Shown in pieces: positions 18,194 through 27,050 of a stretch of 64,000 nt of DNA. A program made the position numbers and the translations under genes. The stretch's first letter is position 1; each line of letters starts with the position of its first letter. Origin of the DNA: Ruminococcus sp. (GTDB lineage: Bacteria; Bacillota; Clostridia; Oscillospirales; Ruminococcaceae); assembly GCA_017460665.1 (NCBI GenBank), contig JAFUAO010000059.1, positions 1 to 64,000 of the forward strand, read 5' to 3'. A model generated the notes under the pieces. It was not told the origin of the DNA and made no database searches. It was given only the letters and a program-made list of their open reading frames with translations.

Positions 18194-19738
18194 ATGAAAA
18201 AAGACCTTATCATGAGCCTTGCAGCCTGCGCAGCAGTCGCTTCTGCCGCTGTGCCTTTTTCTGCAAGTGCTGCTGACACAGTTTACGGTACAATGAACAT
18301 CCCTTACGCCGATTTTTATGCAGCAGAGTTCGAGGGGAGCTCCAACAGCTTCGAGGTTGACGCAGTTTCCTCCGCAACTCAGAACAAGTGGAAGGCCAAC
18401 GAGACCGGCTCAGTCGTTGACGGCGCATGGAAGGCTGGCGGACTTACTGCCGGCACCTACAACGACGGCGAGGGCAAGATCCTTGGCGTTACTTATCCTG
18501 TAGCAGTTTCCTCTGACGATGTTGCATACCTCACTGAGAACTACGGATTTACCGCACTTTCTGAGGCTCCTACAGCCTACAAGGAGGTCTCTGTGAACGG
18601 CGATTCGCTGACAGTTTCAAAGCTGATCGACAACGACGGCGCAGTTGAGGCCGGCGGAGAGGCTACTCTTGAAACTACAACGAGCTACGGAGACTATCAG
18701 CTCACAGTCAAGAATTATCCTCAGGACGCAGATGTTTACGGCGTTATCGTAAAGACAGCCTCCGGCGAGGCCTATCCCATGCGCCAGCTCGAGAACCTGT
18801 GGAGGCCCAAGGGCCAGATCGCTTGGTCGATCGGCTATGTGACCAAGGTCCACGGCAATACACTTGTTGTTGAGAACTACGACAAGACTGAGGGCCAGAC
18901 CGTAACTGAGGTGGACTTCATCACACTCGACGGCTACAGGACAGTTTCCGGCCTTAACATCTACCTTCCCAAGATGTTCGCTGCTTCTATCGATGTAGCA
19001 GACGCTGCTGCCGGTTCAGGCTCCACCACCTATGACACCTCTAAGATCCCCAGCGACTACGAGATCTCAGCCTCAGTTGAGGGCGAGGGCTTTACAGCTA
19101 CCTCAAGCGGAGTCATCGGCTACAAGAACGTTAAGCCCGGTTCCTACACACTGACTATCTCTGACAAGAGCGGAGTTTATGCAGACGTTTCCGGCTCTTT
19201 CCTGCTGACAAGCGAGGACGTTCCTGTTGAGTACAAGGACGGCAAGCTGACCGCCAAGGAGGGCTTCTCCGAGGAGGACGCTGCAAATTATCTGAAGAAC
19301 ATCGCCTCTGTTGCTGTTGGCGAGAACAGTTATAACGCAGCCGGCAAGAGGTCCACAAAGATCATCCTTGAGGACGGTTCGATCGACTTCGGCGTTCAGT
19401 CCAACGGTGAGGACATCTTCGCAAACGGCGCTTCCGGCCCCTACACTATCACAGTAAAGGCTACCGGCTACACCAGCGACTACACCTTCACGATCGAAGA
19501 GGAAGCCACTGAGGAGCCCACTGAGGAGCCTACAGATGCTTCCCAGGAGACAACTACTACAGCTCCTGCAACTACAACAGCCGCTGCAACTACCACAAAG
19601 GCGGCCGCCAAGACCACAGCTAAGTCCAGCTCCGGCACAAGCAGCCCCAAGACTGGCGTTGCAGACGCAGCAGTTCCTGCCGCAGGTCTGGCATTAGCAG
19701 CAGTTGCCGCATTTGCCCTGAGAAAGAAGAACGACTGA
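18194..19738 (+). CDS. Tp47-like surface protein with C-terminal wall or membrane anchor
   Basis: A secreted protein of about 514 residues. The signal peptide ends at SASAA. The mature part begins VYGTMNIPYADFYAAE, the hallmark of Treponema Tp47-type (penicillin-binding Tp47) domains, a name that need not imply a beta-lactam target here. Acidic PTEEPT and Thr/Ala-rich (TTTTAPATTTAAATTT) linkers follow, then SPKTG, a hydrophobic helix and RKKND, a sortase-like anchor. It opens a cluster with an FMN-binding reductase and ApbE, so a link to extracellular redox or metal handling is possible. The ATG at 18194 follows AAAGGAGAAATTTCC. Confidence 0.75.
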   Translation: MKKDLIMSLAACAAVASAAVPFSASAADTVYGTMNIPYADFYAAEFEGSSNSFEVDAVSSATQNKWKANETGSVVDGAWKAGGLTAGTYNDGEGKILGVTYPVAVSSDDVAYLTENYGFTALSEAPTAYKEVSVNGDSLTVSKLIDNDGAVEAGGEATLETTTSYGDYQLTVKNYPQDADVYGVIVKTASGEAYPMRQLENLWRPKGQIAWSIGYVTKVHGNTLVVENYDKTEGQTVTEVDFITLDGYRTVSGLNIYLPKMFAASIDVADAAAGSGSTTYDTSKIPSDYEISASVEGEGFTATSSGVIGYKNVKPGSYTLTISDKSGVYADVSGSFLLTSEDVPVEYKDGKLTAKEGFSEEDAANYLKNIASVAVGENSYNAAGKRSTKIILEDGSIDFGVQSNGEDIFANGASGPYTITVKATGYTSDYTFTIEEEATEEPTEEPTDASQETTTTAPATTTAAATTTKAAAKTTAKSSSGTSSPKTGVADAAVPAAGLALAAVAAFALRKKND

Positions 19739-19821
19739 ACCTCTGAAAGATAATTTTGTTTTATTAACGACCTCTGCGGGATCCTCCTGCGGAGGTCGAA
19801 TACTGTTGAAAGGTAAACATT

Positions 19822-21246
19822 ATGCTATTTTTGATCGCACTCGCCGCCGCAGCCTGCCTTGCGTATTTTGGCAGCGGAGCACTAAAAAAACACCCGGCAG
19901 TTTTCTACGCAGCCGGGGCAGCCGTGACAGCAGCAGTCATCATCATAACTCAGAGCGACATCAGGATCCAAAGCCAGTTCGTCAGCAAGTACCTTTTGGG
20001 GATCTTTTCCCGTGGAGCTCTTGCCGGGGCGCTCTGGTGCATCGTTATGTGGGCAGGAGCTATAAACGGCGATACTAAGGCCGGAAAGAAGCTGATCTCC
20101 AAGATCATGCCGGCAAGAGGCGAGCTGTCGATCCTTGCGGCGGTAGTGACCCTTGCCCACGCAGTCTCCTACGGGATCACCTACATAAAGCGGTTCGTAC
20201 TACTGACGGGAAAAAATATCCCCCTTGCATGGGACTTCACTGCAACCTGCCTGATCTGTATCGGGCTCATGGCGATAATGGTGCCGCTGACCGTGATGTC
20301 GGTGAAGGCGGTCCGGAGAAAGATGAACGCAAAGACCTGGAAGAATATCCAGCGGGCGGCATATGTTTTCTACGCACTGATCCTTGCACACATACTCGTG
20401 CTCTACATACCCCAGGCCAGAAACGGCGATACTGAGCGGTATATCAGCGTTTTGACCTACAGTGCGGTCTTTGTCGGCTACGCAGCAATGAGGCTGAGGA
20501 AGCTGTATATCCGGAAGAAAAAGCCGGAGTCCAGAACGGCCTGCAATGCTGTCGCTGCGGCCGCCGGGATAGCTGTTTTCGCAGTTATCGCAGCCCTTTC
20601 CTACGGGAAGGCTCCCACGGCGCCGGCGGTGAAGGAGACTTCCTCCGATACGAAGGCCGCAGTTACAACTGCCGCTGACGAAAAAGATCATGAAACTGTT
20701 ACAACTGCGGTCTCGACATCAGAGCCGGAGGAGGGTACTACCCTGACTGTGACGGCTCAGAGCACAGGCTCCACCTCTGAGGGAGAAGAGCCCGAGGAGG
20801 AGACCACCACCACCGCAGCTGAGACAGAGGAAGAGGAGGAGCAGCAGTCCGAGGAGGAGCCCGCCGACGAGCCCAATGAGGACGAGCCTGCACCAGAGGC
20901 TCCCGGTCAGGAGGAGCAGCCGGCTCCCCAGCAGCAGGCTGAGGAGAAGCCCGAGGAGCCCCAGTATATCTACAATAACGGCACCTTCACCGGTCACGGC
21001 ACCTCCGTCCAGTACGGCGGCGGAGTCACAGCCGAGGTCACGGTGGAGAACGACGTGATCACCTCCGTGAAGGTGGACTTTGAGGTTGACGACGCCGACT
21101 ACTATGAGACCGCTAAGGACTACGTTATCCGCCAGATCAAGAACTCCGGCAGCACTGACGGCATCGACACGGCCTGCGGAGCTACACACTCCGCCGACGG
21201 CATCGTTGAAGCTGTTGCCGACGCACTCTCTCAGGCCCGCAGATGA
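19822..21246 (+). CDS. Ferric-reductase-like membrane protein with extracytoplasmic FMN-binding domain
   Basis: A 474-residue fusion. About eight membrane helices fill residues 1-275. Histidines in helices 4 and 6 (LAHAVSY and LAHILVLY) are placed like heme ligands of ferric-reductase/MsrQ-type domains. A long Thr/Glu/Pro-rich linker (about residues 280-380) leads to an FMN_bind domain starting YIYNNGTFTGHG, whose GATHSA motif offers the threonine for covalent FMN. It should pass electrons from the quinone or cytoplasmic side to an outside flavin. The ApbE gene needed for flavinylation follows directly. The natural acceptor is unknown. Confidence 0.8.
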   Translation: MLFLIALAAAACLAYFGSGALKKHPAVFYAAGAAVTAAVIIITQSDIRIQSQFVSKYLLGIFSRGALAGALWCIVMWAGAINGDTKAGKKLISKIMPARGELSILAAVVTLAHAVSYGITYIKRFVLLTGKNIPLAWDFTATCLICIGLMAIMVPLTVMSVKAVRRKMNAKTWKNIQRAAYVFYALILAHILVLYIPQARNGDTERYISVLTYSAVFVGYAAMRLRKLYIRKKKPESRTACNAVAAAAGIAVFAVIAALSYGKAPTAPAVKETSSDTKAAVTTAADEKDHETVTTAVSTSEPEEGTTLTVTAQSTGSTSEGEEPEEETTTTAAETEEEEEQQSEEEPADEPNEDEPAPEAPGQEEQPAPQQQAEEKPEEPQYIYNNGTFTGHGTSVQYGGGVTAEVTVENDVITSVKVDFEVDDADYYETAKDYVIRQIKNSGSTDGIDTACGATHSADGIVEAVADALSQARR

Positions 21247-21259
21247 GGCGCTGACGCTC

Positions 21260-21288
21260 TTGCAATTAGTGCCGGAATGTGGTAGAAT
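21260..21288 (+). promoter_or_regulatory. Internal promoter for apbE
   Basis: TTGCAA (21260-21265) and TAGAAT (21283-21288) are 17 bases apart, with TGG before the -10. It would let apbE-eetA/B-like genes be expressed apart from the reductase. Confidence 0.7.
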
Positions 21289-21336
21289 GAGATGTACAAA
21301 AACGGCGGTCCTGCCGCTGATCTGAAAGGAAGACCC

Positions 21337-22368
21337 ATGAAAAAGTTCGCTGCTGCTCTCATTTGCGGAGCCCTCCTGCTGACAGGCTGCTCCTCGGAAA
21401 ATAAAGAAAAAGCCTCGCAGGAGGCTCATTCCCGGGATATTTTCGCCATGGACACCTTCATGACACTGAAGGCCTACGGCGACAGCGCTGAGGAGGCTCT
21501 TTCCGAGGCGGCGGTGAAGATCACTGACCTTGAAAAGCTGCTGGCGGTAACGGATCCGGAGAGCGATATTTCCCGGATAAACAGCAGCTCCGGGGAGTTC
21601 GTCCAGGTCTCGGAGGACACCGCTGCGATCATCGGCGCCGGGATCGAGTACGGCGATCTGACCGGGGGAGCTTTGGACATAACGGTCTACCCGGTCCTCC
21701 GGGAATGGGGCTTCACCACCGGCGAGTACAGGGTGCCTTCGACTCAGGAGATCGGTGCTCTGCTTGAAAACGTGGACTACACAAAGGTTGAGTTCAGCGG
21801 AGACAGCGTCAAGATCCCCGGCGGCGCTATGGTGGACACCGGCTCTCTGGCCAAGGGCTACACCAGCGACCGTGTGATCGAGATCCTTCGGGAAAACGAC
21901 GTTAATTCGGCGATAGTAAGCCTCGGAGGGAACGTCCAGTCCCTGGGCCTAAAGCCTGACGGCTCACAGTGGAAGGTGGGGATCAAGGACCCCTTCCAGC
22001 CCGACAGCGAGATGTGTATAGTTTCCGTCGGGGAGAAGGCTGTGATCACCTCCGGCAACTACGAGCGGTTTTTCGTGGGCGAGGACGGCGAGGTCTACTG
22101 GCACATAATCGACCCGGCCGACGGCGCTCCTGCGGACAACGGCCTTGTGTCGGTGACTGTGATCGGCGACAGCGGCCTGATGTGCGATGCTCTGTCAACT
22201 GCTCTCTTTGTCAGCGGAACTGACAAGGCTCAGCAGATCTGGCGCAGCGAGAAGAGCTTCGACATGGTGCTGGTCACTGACGATGAGCGGATCCTTGTGA
22301 CCGAGGGGATCGCTGACAGTGTCTCCAACATAAGCGATATGGACATGGAGGTGCTGACCCTTGACTAA
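21337..22368 (+). CDS. apbE: FAD:protein FMN transferase (ApbE), lipoprotein
   Basis: Attaches FMN covalently to threonine in [S/D]GA[T/S] motifs of exported proteins. The 343-residue form from the ATG at 21337 (AAAGGAAG site) starts with a lipoprotein signal (ICGALLLTGCSS). ApbE hallmarks are DTFMTLKAYG, VDTGSLAKGYTSD, SLGGNVQSLG, HIIDPADG and the metal-binding MCDALSTALF. Likely clients in the window are the FMN-binding reductase just upstream and the Rnf subunits RnfG and RnfD. It overlaps the next gene by a few bases. Confidence 0.93.
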   Translation: MKKFAAALICGALLLTGCSSENKEKASQEAHSRDIFAMDTFMTLKAYGDSAEEALSEAAVKITDLEKLLAVTDPESDISRINSSSGEFVQVSEDTAAIIGAGIEYGDLTGGALDITVYPVLREWGFTTGEYRVPSTQEIGALLENVDYTKVEFSGDSVKIPGGAMVDTGSLAKGYTSDRVIEILRENDVNSAIVSLGGNVQSLGLKPDGSQWKVGIKDPFQPDSEMCIVSVGEKAVITSGNYERFFVGEDGEVYWHIIDPADGAPADNGLVSVTVIGDSGLMCDALSTALFVSGTDKAQQIWRSEKSFDMVLVTDDERILVTEGIADSVSNISDMDMEVLTLD

Positions 22369-22720
22369 AGGCGTAAAACTGGCACTTTTCGCAGTCCTGA
22401 TCATTTTTCTGGGAGCCCTTGCAGCTCTCGTTTTCCTAAGAAGGCCTGCTCAGGGGACCTGGGTGGAGATCCTACAGGAGAACAAGGTCCTCTACACCCT
22501 GGACCTTTCTCAGGAGCCCGACCGGACCTTCCGTGTGGAGCTTCCCGACGGGAGCTGGAACGAGATTCGGATCGAGGACGGCACGATCTGCATTTCCGAC
22601 GCAGACTGCCCCGACCATACCTGTGTCCGCACGGGGAAGCTCCACTCTGAGGACATACCGATCGTGTGTCTGCCCCACAAGCTGATCGTGAGATACTGCG
22701 ACCCACCGGAGGAAAGCTGA
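22361..22720 (+). CDS. NusG domain II-containing membrane-anchored protein
   Basis: A 119-residue protein with one N-terminal membrane helix and an extracellular NusG_II-type beta domain. Four cysteines are conserved in the family pattern (CISDADCPDHTC, then VCLPHKLIV). A TTG start at 22361 overlaps the end of apbE and has an AGGTGCTGACCC leader. Such proteins are commonly encoded beside Gx transporters and flavinylation genes; from memory they resemble EetA of the Listeria flavin electron-export locus. A redox or assembly role is inference. Confidence 0.8.
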   Translation: MTKGVKLALFAVLIIFLGALAALVFLRRPAQGTWVEILQENKVLYTLDLSQEPDRTFRVELPDGSWNEIRIEDGTICISDADCPDHTCVRTGKLHSEDIPIVCLPHKLIVRYCDPPEES

Positions 22721-23232
22721 TGAAAACGAAACGACTTACCGAGCTCTCGCTGCTGACAGCGGCGGCGCTGATCGCCTTCATCATCGAGCTGAGACTGCCG
22801 GACCTGTCGGCCATTCCTGGCGTAAAGCTGGGCCTTGCCAACATTTTCACTGTCTATGCAGTCTACCGTTTCAGCTGCAAAGAGGTCTTCCTTATGATGA
22901 TCACAAGGATCTTTCTGGGAGCCCTGTTCAGCAGCAATTTCTCGGCGATCATCTATAGCCTTGCCGGGGGGATCCTCTGCCTAGGGGGTATGCTTCTCCT
23001 CAAACGGGTGATCCCGGCGAACTATCTTTGGCTGTGCAGCATCTTCGGAGCGATCCTCCACAACACCGGCCAGATCGGAGCGGCTGCCATTTTGACCAGG
23101 ACACCGGCTGTCCTTGCATACTACCCCTTTTTGCTGGTGTCAGGCTGTATCGCAGGACTTTTCACAGGTCTTTGCGCCCAGTACGTCCTAAAGCGGCTGA
23201 TTCGCCGAAAGACTGACCAAGACAACGGATAA
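22720..23232 (+). CDS. Gx transporter family membrane protein (EetB-like)
   Basis: A 170-residue integral membrane protein with about five helices. The sequence IPGVKLGLANIFTVYAVY near its first third and ILHNTGQ further on are typical of the Gx transporter / heptaprenyl-diphosphate-synthase component I family, which resembles ECF S-components. Its ATG shares the A of the preceding TGA stop, so it is tightly coupled to the NusG-II gene. The pair resembles eetA-eetB, but no ndh2 or demethylmenaquinone genes are present here. Substrate unknown. Confidence 0.8.
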   Translation: MKTKRLTELSLLTAAALIAFIIELRLPDLSAIPGVKLGLANIFTVYAVYRFSCKEVFLMMITRIFLGALFSSNFSAIIYSLAGGILCLGGMLLLKRVIPANYLWLCSIFGAILHNTGQIGAAAILTRTPAVLAYYPFLLVSGCIAGLFTGLCAQYVLKRLIRRKTDQDNG

Positions 23233-23237
23233 AAAGA

Positions 23238-23276
23238 GCCCCGAGGCGTTCAAACGAATGCTTCGGGGCGTTTTTT
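23238..23276. terminator. Bidirectional terminator
   Basis: GCCCCGAGGCGTTC pairs with GAATGCTTCGGGGC. T-runs occur on both strands, serving the converging Gx transporter and 142-residue protein transcripts. Confidence 0.85.
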
Positions 23277-23277
23277 G

Positions 23278-23706
23278 TCAGCCGCCGGGTTGAGGAGCAG
23301 CCTCCACCTTGTAAACGGTGCCGCTCTCGTCGTAGTAGATCCAGTAGTAGTACCTCAGGTGGTCTGGCATGACCGGGCCGTTGTCGGTGTAGATGTAGTA
23401 TCCGATCCGGCCGGAGCTCCCTTCGTGGAGCTCTCCTTGGTCGAAGCCGCCGTATCTGCCGATGATCTCGCTTATTTGGGAGCCCAAGACCGCCCTGTCA
23501 TTGAACCTGTAGCTAGTCGGATGACTGACCGCAAAGGCTACGGCGCAGGCCAAAAGTATCGTGTCCAGATCCAGCAGGATCACCCTTGCAGTTGAGGGAG
23601 ACTTCCTCCGCCTTCCTCTGATGTCAAGGACCAGCAGCAGTATGAAGGCTGCGGCAAGGCCCGCGATCACGAGGATCTCTATCAGCTCAAAATAGCTCTG
23701 GTCCAT
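23278..23706 (-). CDS. Small membrane protein of unknown function
   Basis: A 142-residue protein with two hydrophobic segments (residues 8-28 and 43-60) and a C-terminal soluble part rich in Tyr and Gly (YYIYTDNGPV, RYYYWIYYDESGTVYKVE) that looks like a small beta domain. No family is recognised. It begins a few bases after the stop of the LRR-dockerin gene, so it is the second gene of that operon, and ends at a bidirectional terminator. Confidence 0.6.
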   Translation of the reverse strand: MDQSYFELIEILVIAGLAAAFILLLVLDIRGRRRKSPSTARVILLDLDTILLACAVAFAVSHPTSYRFNDRAVLGSQISEIIGRYGGFDQGELHEGSSGRIGYYIYTDNGPVMPDHLRYYYWIYYDESGTVYKVEAAPQPGG

Positions 23707-23710
23707 AGGC

Positions 23711-26700
23711 TCACCCGGTGATCAGTTCCTTGAGAGCGATCAGGTCGAAGAGACTGAGCCTTCCGTCCTGAGCGAGGTCGCCGGCACGCCAGTTGGCAGG
23801 CTCCTCGCCGGGCTTTGCCAGCAGCCAGCCCTGCAGGAGGACAGCGTCGGCGATATTGACAGCGCCGTCGTCGTTAAGGTCGCCCTTCAGACCGCTGACA
23901 GCCTCAAAAGCTATGCCGTTGTCGTTTGCGAAGGTCTCGGCGCTGGATCCGGCTACGCCCTGTATGGTCAGAGGAGTGTAGTCGATGCTTTTCTCGGTCA
24001 GGCCTGAGATCTGGTAGAGAGATGACGGGTCGGTGAAGTCCACAGGCGTCAGGTCAACTGTTCCCGTGGGAGTCAGCGGGCAGGCCTCATAGAAACGTCC
24101 CTCGCCGTCGATCTCACAGTAGCACAGGTAGTGTCCGCTGGCCCTTGAGAAGCCGTACATTGCGTAGTGACTGTAGAGATTGTCGATGAAGTCGAAGCCG
24201 CCGATCCGCCGTGCGAAGCTGCACAGTGCCGCCGGAGACACATAGGAGTCCCAGTGCTTTGCGGTGAAGGTGGGGTAGTTCGGCTCCGAGACAACTGTCA
24301 CCAGCTTGCCGCCGTTGTTGGTGAGGTACTTGAATTCCTTCAGCAGATAGCTGGAAACAGCCGCCATTTTCTCGAAGCTGTCCATGGAGTCGTTTGTCTG
24401 GGAGGCGATGACCTCGTCCATCCAAGCGTCATAGGCGCTGTCGTAGTCGTTGATCACGATAGAAAACCTCTGGGCCAGGGTCTCCGAGCCGTCGGAGTTC
24501 TTCTCGATCACGGTGAACTCATATGTACCGAAGGCCGAGGGAACGAAGGACCACAGGTAGCCTCCCTCAACAGCCTTGAACTCGTGATCGTCGTTCTCGG
24601 TCTTGTACTCAACGTCAGCATTGATCGTGTTGGAGACCTCATAGGGCATTGCCGTTGATATATAGAAACTGTCCGGATCGGGGTTCTCAGTGCGGATATA
24701 CAGCTTTGCCGTGCAGCCGTCGTAGAGCTCCGCACCGTACTTGCTGAGTGCGAAGAACTCGTAGGTGTACTTAGGATCTGAGCTGTAGGTGCCGAAGGCA
24801 TTGGACTTCACATAAGCCTTCTCAGGGACGTAGATCTGGGAAAGCGCCGTGCAGCCGCTAAAGGCATCGTCGTAGATGATCGAGGTAGTCTCCGGCAGGT
24901 CTGCCCTTTCAAGAGAAGTGCAGTTGGCAAAGGCGGCCTTTCCGATATAAGTCGTATGGTACTTTGTGTTATAGGGAACTATTGCCTCCTTCAGACCGGA
25001 GCCCTTGAAGGAATTGTTACCGATCATATAGAGGCTGGAGGGGAGCTTTACGCTCTCCAGGGACGAGCAGCCGGCAAATGCATAAGCGCCGATGCTCTCA
25101 ACTGTGTCAGGGATCACGACCTCAGTGAGGTTCGTGCAGTTCTGGAACATATAGGGGCTCAGCTTAGTGATCGGAGCCAGGATAATTGCCCTTTCAAGGC
25201 TGGAGCAGCCGTCGAAGACTCCCACAGAATAGGTGGTCCCGTAGTCAAGATAAGCAAGATCCGTTACGCTCTCCGGGATCACGATCTCGCTCAGTGAAGA
25301 GCACTCGAAGAAGGCTAGCTCGCCGATAGTTTTGAGCCCATCGGGAAGGACCACGTTGTCCAGCTTTCCGCACTGGTAGAAGCACTTTGGCCCGATCTTT
25401 TCAAGGCCGCTGCCGAGGTCCACCTCTCTCAGTTCAAGGCAGCACCAGAAGGCCTCAGACTCTATTCTCTTCACGCTGTCAGGAATAGTTATGGACTCCA
25501 GAGCGCTGCACCAGCAGAAGGCGTACCTCTCCAGAGACTCCAGCCCCTCGGAGAGCTCCACGTCGGTCAGGGAGCTGCAATTTGCGAAAAGATCCTCGCT
25601 CAGGGAGGTGATACCGCTGCCCACATGGACAGATCTTAGAGCTCCACAGCTATAGAAGGCTTGACCCTCCAGAACAGTTACGCTGTCTGGGATCACTATG
25701 CTTCGCAGGCCGTTGCTGTAGGAGAAGGCGTGGTCACGGATAGTCGTGAGAGTATCAGGCAGGCTGATCTCGGTAAGCTCGGAGATGTTGTAGATAGAGT
25801 AAGGTCCAAGCTCCGTGACGCCCTCCGGCACGGAATAGCTCTTGCCGGGCTTTTTGGTGGGGTAGGAGATCAGCAGGGTGCCGTCCTTGTTGAAGAGCAC
25901 GCCGTCTGCCGAGGAGAAATACCGGTTCTCCCCGTCCACAGTTATGGACTCCAGCACCTTCGCCATAAGAGCCTCAGAGCCGATATAGCTGACATTTTTG
26001 GGGATAAACAGCTCCTTCATGGCATTGCAGCCGATGAAGGCCTCGTCACCGATCGAGGTAACGCCCTCGCCGATCGTGACCGACTCCACATTGTAGCAGT
26101 ACTCAAAGGCGTTTGCGCCGATATACTGCACAGAATCGGGGATTACAATGCTTGTGAGGGACAGGTTCTCTGAGGCGGTATAGCCGGCGATACCGGTAGT
26201 GCCGTCGGGGATCTTCAGCTCTCCCTCACAGCCCGATGCGTCCACAAGGACCGTTCCGATATAGACGGCCTCGCCCTGAGAGCTCTCCACCAAGGCCTTG
26301 TACCAAGGCGTATTGCCGAAGGCACGGGCGCCGATGAAGCTAAGGCTGTCCGGGAGGGACACCTCCTCTAGGCTCGTTAAATTATAGAATGCGCTGTCGC
26401 CGATAGAGGTGACTTTTGCGGGTATATCGATGCTGGTCAGCTTGAATGAGGAGTCGCTCCAGAGGTATTCACCGCCGGAAAAGGCCCACTGACCGATCTC
26501 CTCCAAGGAGTCCGGCAGATCGACGCTCTCCATGGAGCCGCAGTTGTAGAAGGAATATGCGCCAACGTAGGTGACGCCCTCGCTGATCGTAGTGGAGGTG
26601 ACCGCCGAGCGTGTCCAAGGGGTACTGATCCCGTTGTCTCCCCGGAAATCGGCCATTCTGCCGGTGCCGGTGATAGTCAGAGCGCCGTTTTCGTCGATCT

Positions 26701-26842
26701 CCCAAGAAATATCGCTGTTCTCGTCACCGCACTGGCCGGAGGTAGGTGCAGGGTCAGCGGCGACAGCCGGAACAGTATCCAGTGGGAGCACAGTCATCAT
26801 GGCAGCTATCAGGGCTGCAAGAGCACGTTTTTTCATAAGCAT
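23711..26842 (-). CDS. Secreted BspA-type leucine-rich repeat protein with transglutaminase-like domain and dockerin
   Basis: A 1043-residue exported protein. After the signal peptide (cleavage near AVAADP) come tandem LRR_5 repeats of the form AFxxCxxLxSVxIPDSVxxIGxxAF, about residues 50-700. An Ig-like stretch follows, then a transglutaminase-like region near residues 815-960 (WDSYVSPAALCSFARRIGG, with histidines nearby). A type I dockerin forms residues 987-1043 (GDLNDDGAVNIADAVLL, GDLAQDGRLSLFDLIALK), though the second half is a degenerate calcium loop. The dockerin suggests docking onto a cohesin scaffold. Translation may start at 26842 or at the ATG two codons later. Confidence 0.87.
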   Translation of the reverse strand: MLMKKRALAALIAAMMTVLPLDTVPAVAADPAPTSGQCGDENSDISWEIDENGALTITGTGRMADFRGDNGISTPWTRSAVTSTTISEGVTYVGAYSFYNCGSMESVDLPDSLEEIGQWAFSGGEYLWSDSSFKLTSIDIPAKVTSIGDSAFYNLTSLEEVSLPDSLSFIGARAFGNTPWYKALVESSQGEAVYIGTVLVDASGCEGELKIPDGTTGIAGYTASENLSLTSIVIPDSVQYIGANAFEYCYNVESVTIGEGVTSIGDEAFIGCNAMKELFIPKNVSYIGSEALMAKVLESITVDGENRYFSSADGVLFNKDGTLLISYPTKKPGKSYSVPEGVTELGPYSIYNISELTEISLPDTLTTIRDHAFSYSNGLRSIVIPDSVTVLEGQAFYSCGALRSVHVGSGITSLSEDLFANCSSLTDVELSEGLESLERYAFCWCSALESITIPDSVKRIESEAFWCCLELREVDLGSGLEKIGPKCFYQCGKLDNVVLPDGLKTIGELAFFECSSLSEIVIPESVTDLAYLDYGTTYSVGVFDGCSSLERAIILAPITKLSPYMFQNCTNLTEVVIPDTVESIGAYAFAGCSSLESVKLPSSLYMIGNNSFKGSGLKEAIVPYNTKYHTTYIGKAAFANCTSLERADLPETTSIIYDDAFSGCTALSQIYVPEKAYVKSNAFGTYSSDPKYTYEFFALSKYGAELYDGCTAKLYIRTENPDPDSFYISTAMPYEVSNTINADVEYKTENDDHEFKAVEGGYLWSFVPSAFGTYEFTVIEKNSDGSETLAQRFSIVINDYDSAYDAWMDEVIASQTNDSMDSFEKMAAVSSYLLKEFKYLTNNGGKLVTVVSEPNYPTFTAKHWDSYVSPAALCSFARRIGGFDFIDNLYSHYAMYGFSRASGHYLCYCEIDGEGRFYEACPLTPTGTVDLTPVDFTDPSSLYQISGLTEKSIDYTPLTIQGVAGSSAETFANDNGIAFEAVSGLKGDLNDDGAVNIADAVLLQGWLLAKPGEEPANWRAGDLAQDGRLSLFDLIALKELITG

Positions 26843-26845
26843 ATC

Positions 26846-26873
26846 TCACGGAGGAGCTCCGTGATACTCCTTT
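26846..26873 (-). promoter_or_regulatory. Hairpin between ribosome site and start of the LRR gene
   Basis: The AAAGGAG site (26867-26873) is 24 bases from the ATG, too far for normal initiation. A TCACGGA/TCCGTGA hairpin (26846-26864) lies between them. Folding it out would leave about 5 bases. Confidence 0.5.
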
Positions 26874-26916
26874 CTGTCAAGAATAATAGTCTCCAGCGTA
26901 TTTTGACTTTGGTAAT

Positions 26917-26945
26917 ATTATACAATATTCTCCACAAATTTTCAA
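26917..26945 (-). promoter_or_regulatory. Promoter of the LRR-dockerin operon
   Basis: On the minus strand TTGAAA (26940-26945) and TATAAT (26917-26922) are 17 bases apart. Confidence 0.75.
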
Positions 26946-27016
26946 GAGTCTGATGAAAAATCGGCACATCTTCCACTTTATCTGCCGGTAATTAGGCATT
27001 TTGCATGATCGGTGGC

Positions 27017-27044
27017 AAAAAAAGGCTGCGGAGGACCCGCAGCC
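27017..27044 (-). terminator. Terminator of the SGNH lipoprotein gene
   Basis: On the minus strand GGCTGCGG pairs with CCGCAGCC around a GTCCT loop, followed by seven T. It starts 6 bases after the stop codon. Confidence 0.85.
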
Positions 27045-27050
27045 GGTATA

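Noticed and set aside
18194..19738. Calling the Tp47-like gene a penicillin-binding protein.
   Set aside because: The Tp47 name is historical; no SxxK, SxN or KTG set is visible, so no beta-lactam target is claimed.
24950..26173. Long plus-strand open frames opposite the LRR gene.
   Set aside because: They mirror the repeat codons of the LRR protein, have no ribosome sites and show low-complexity translation.
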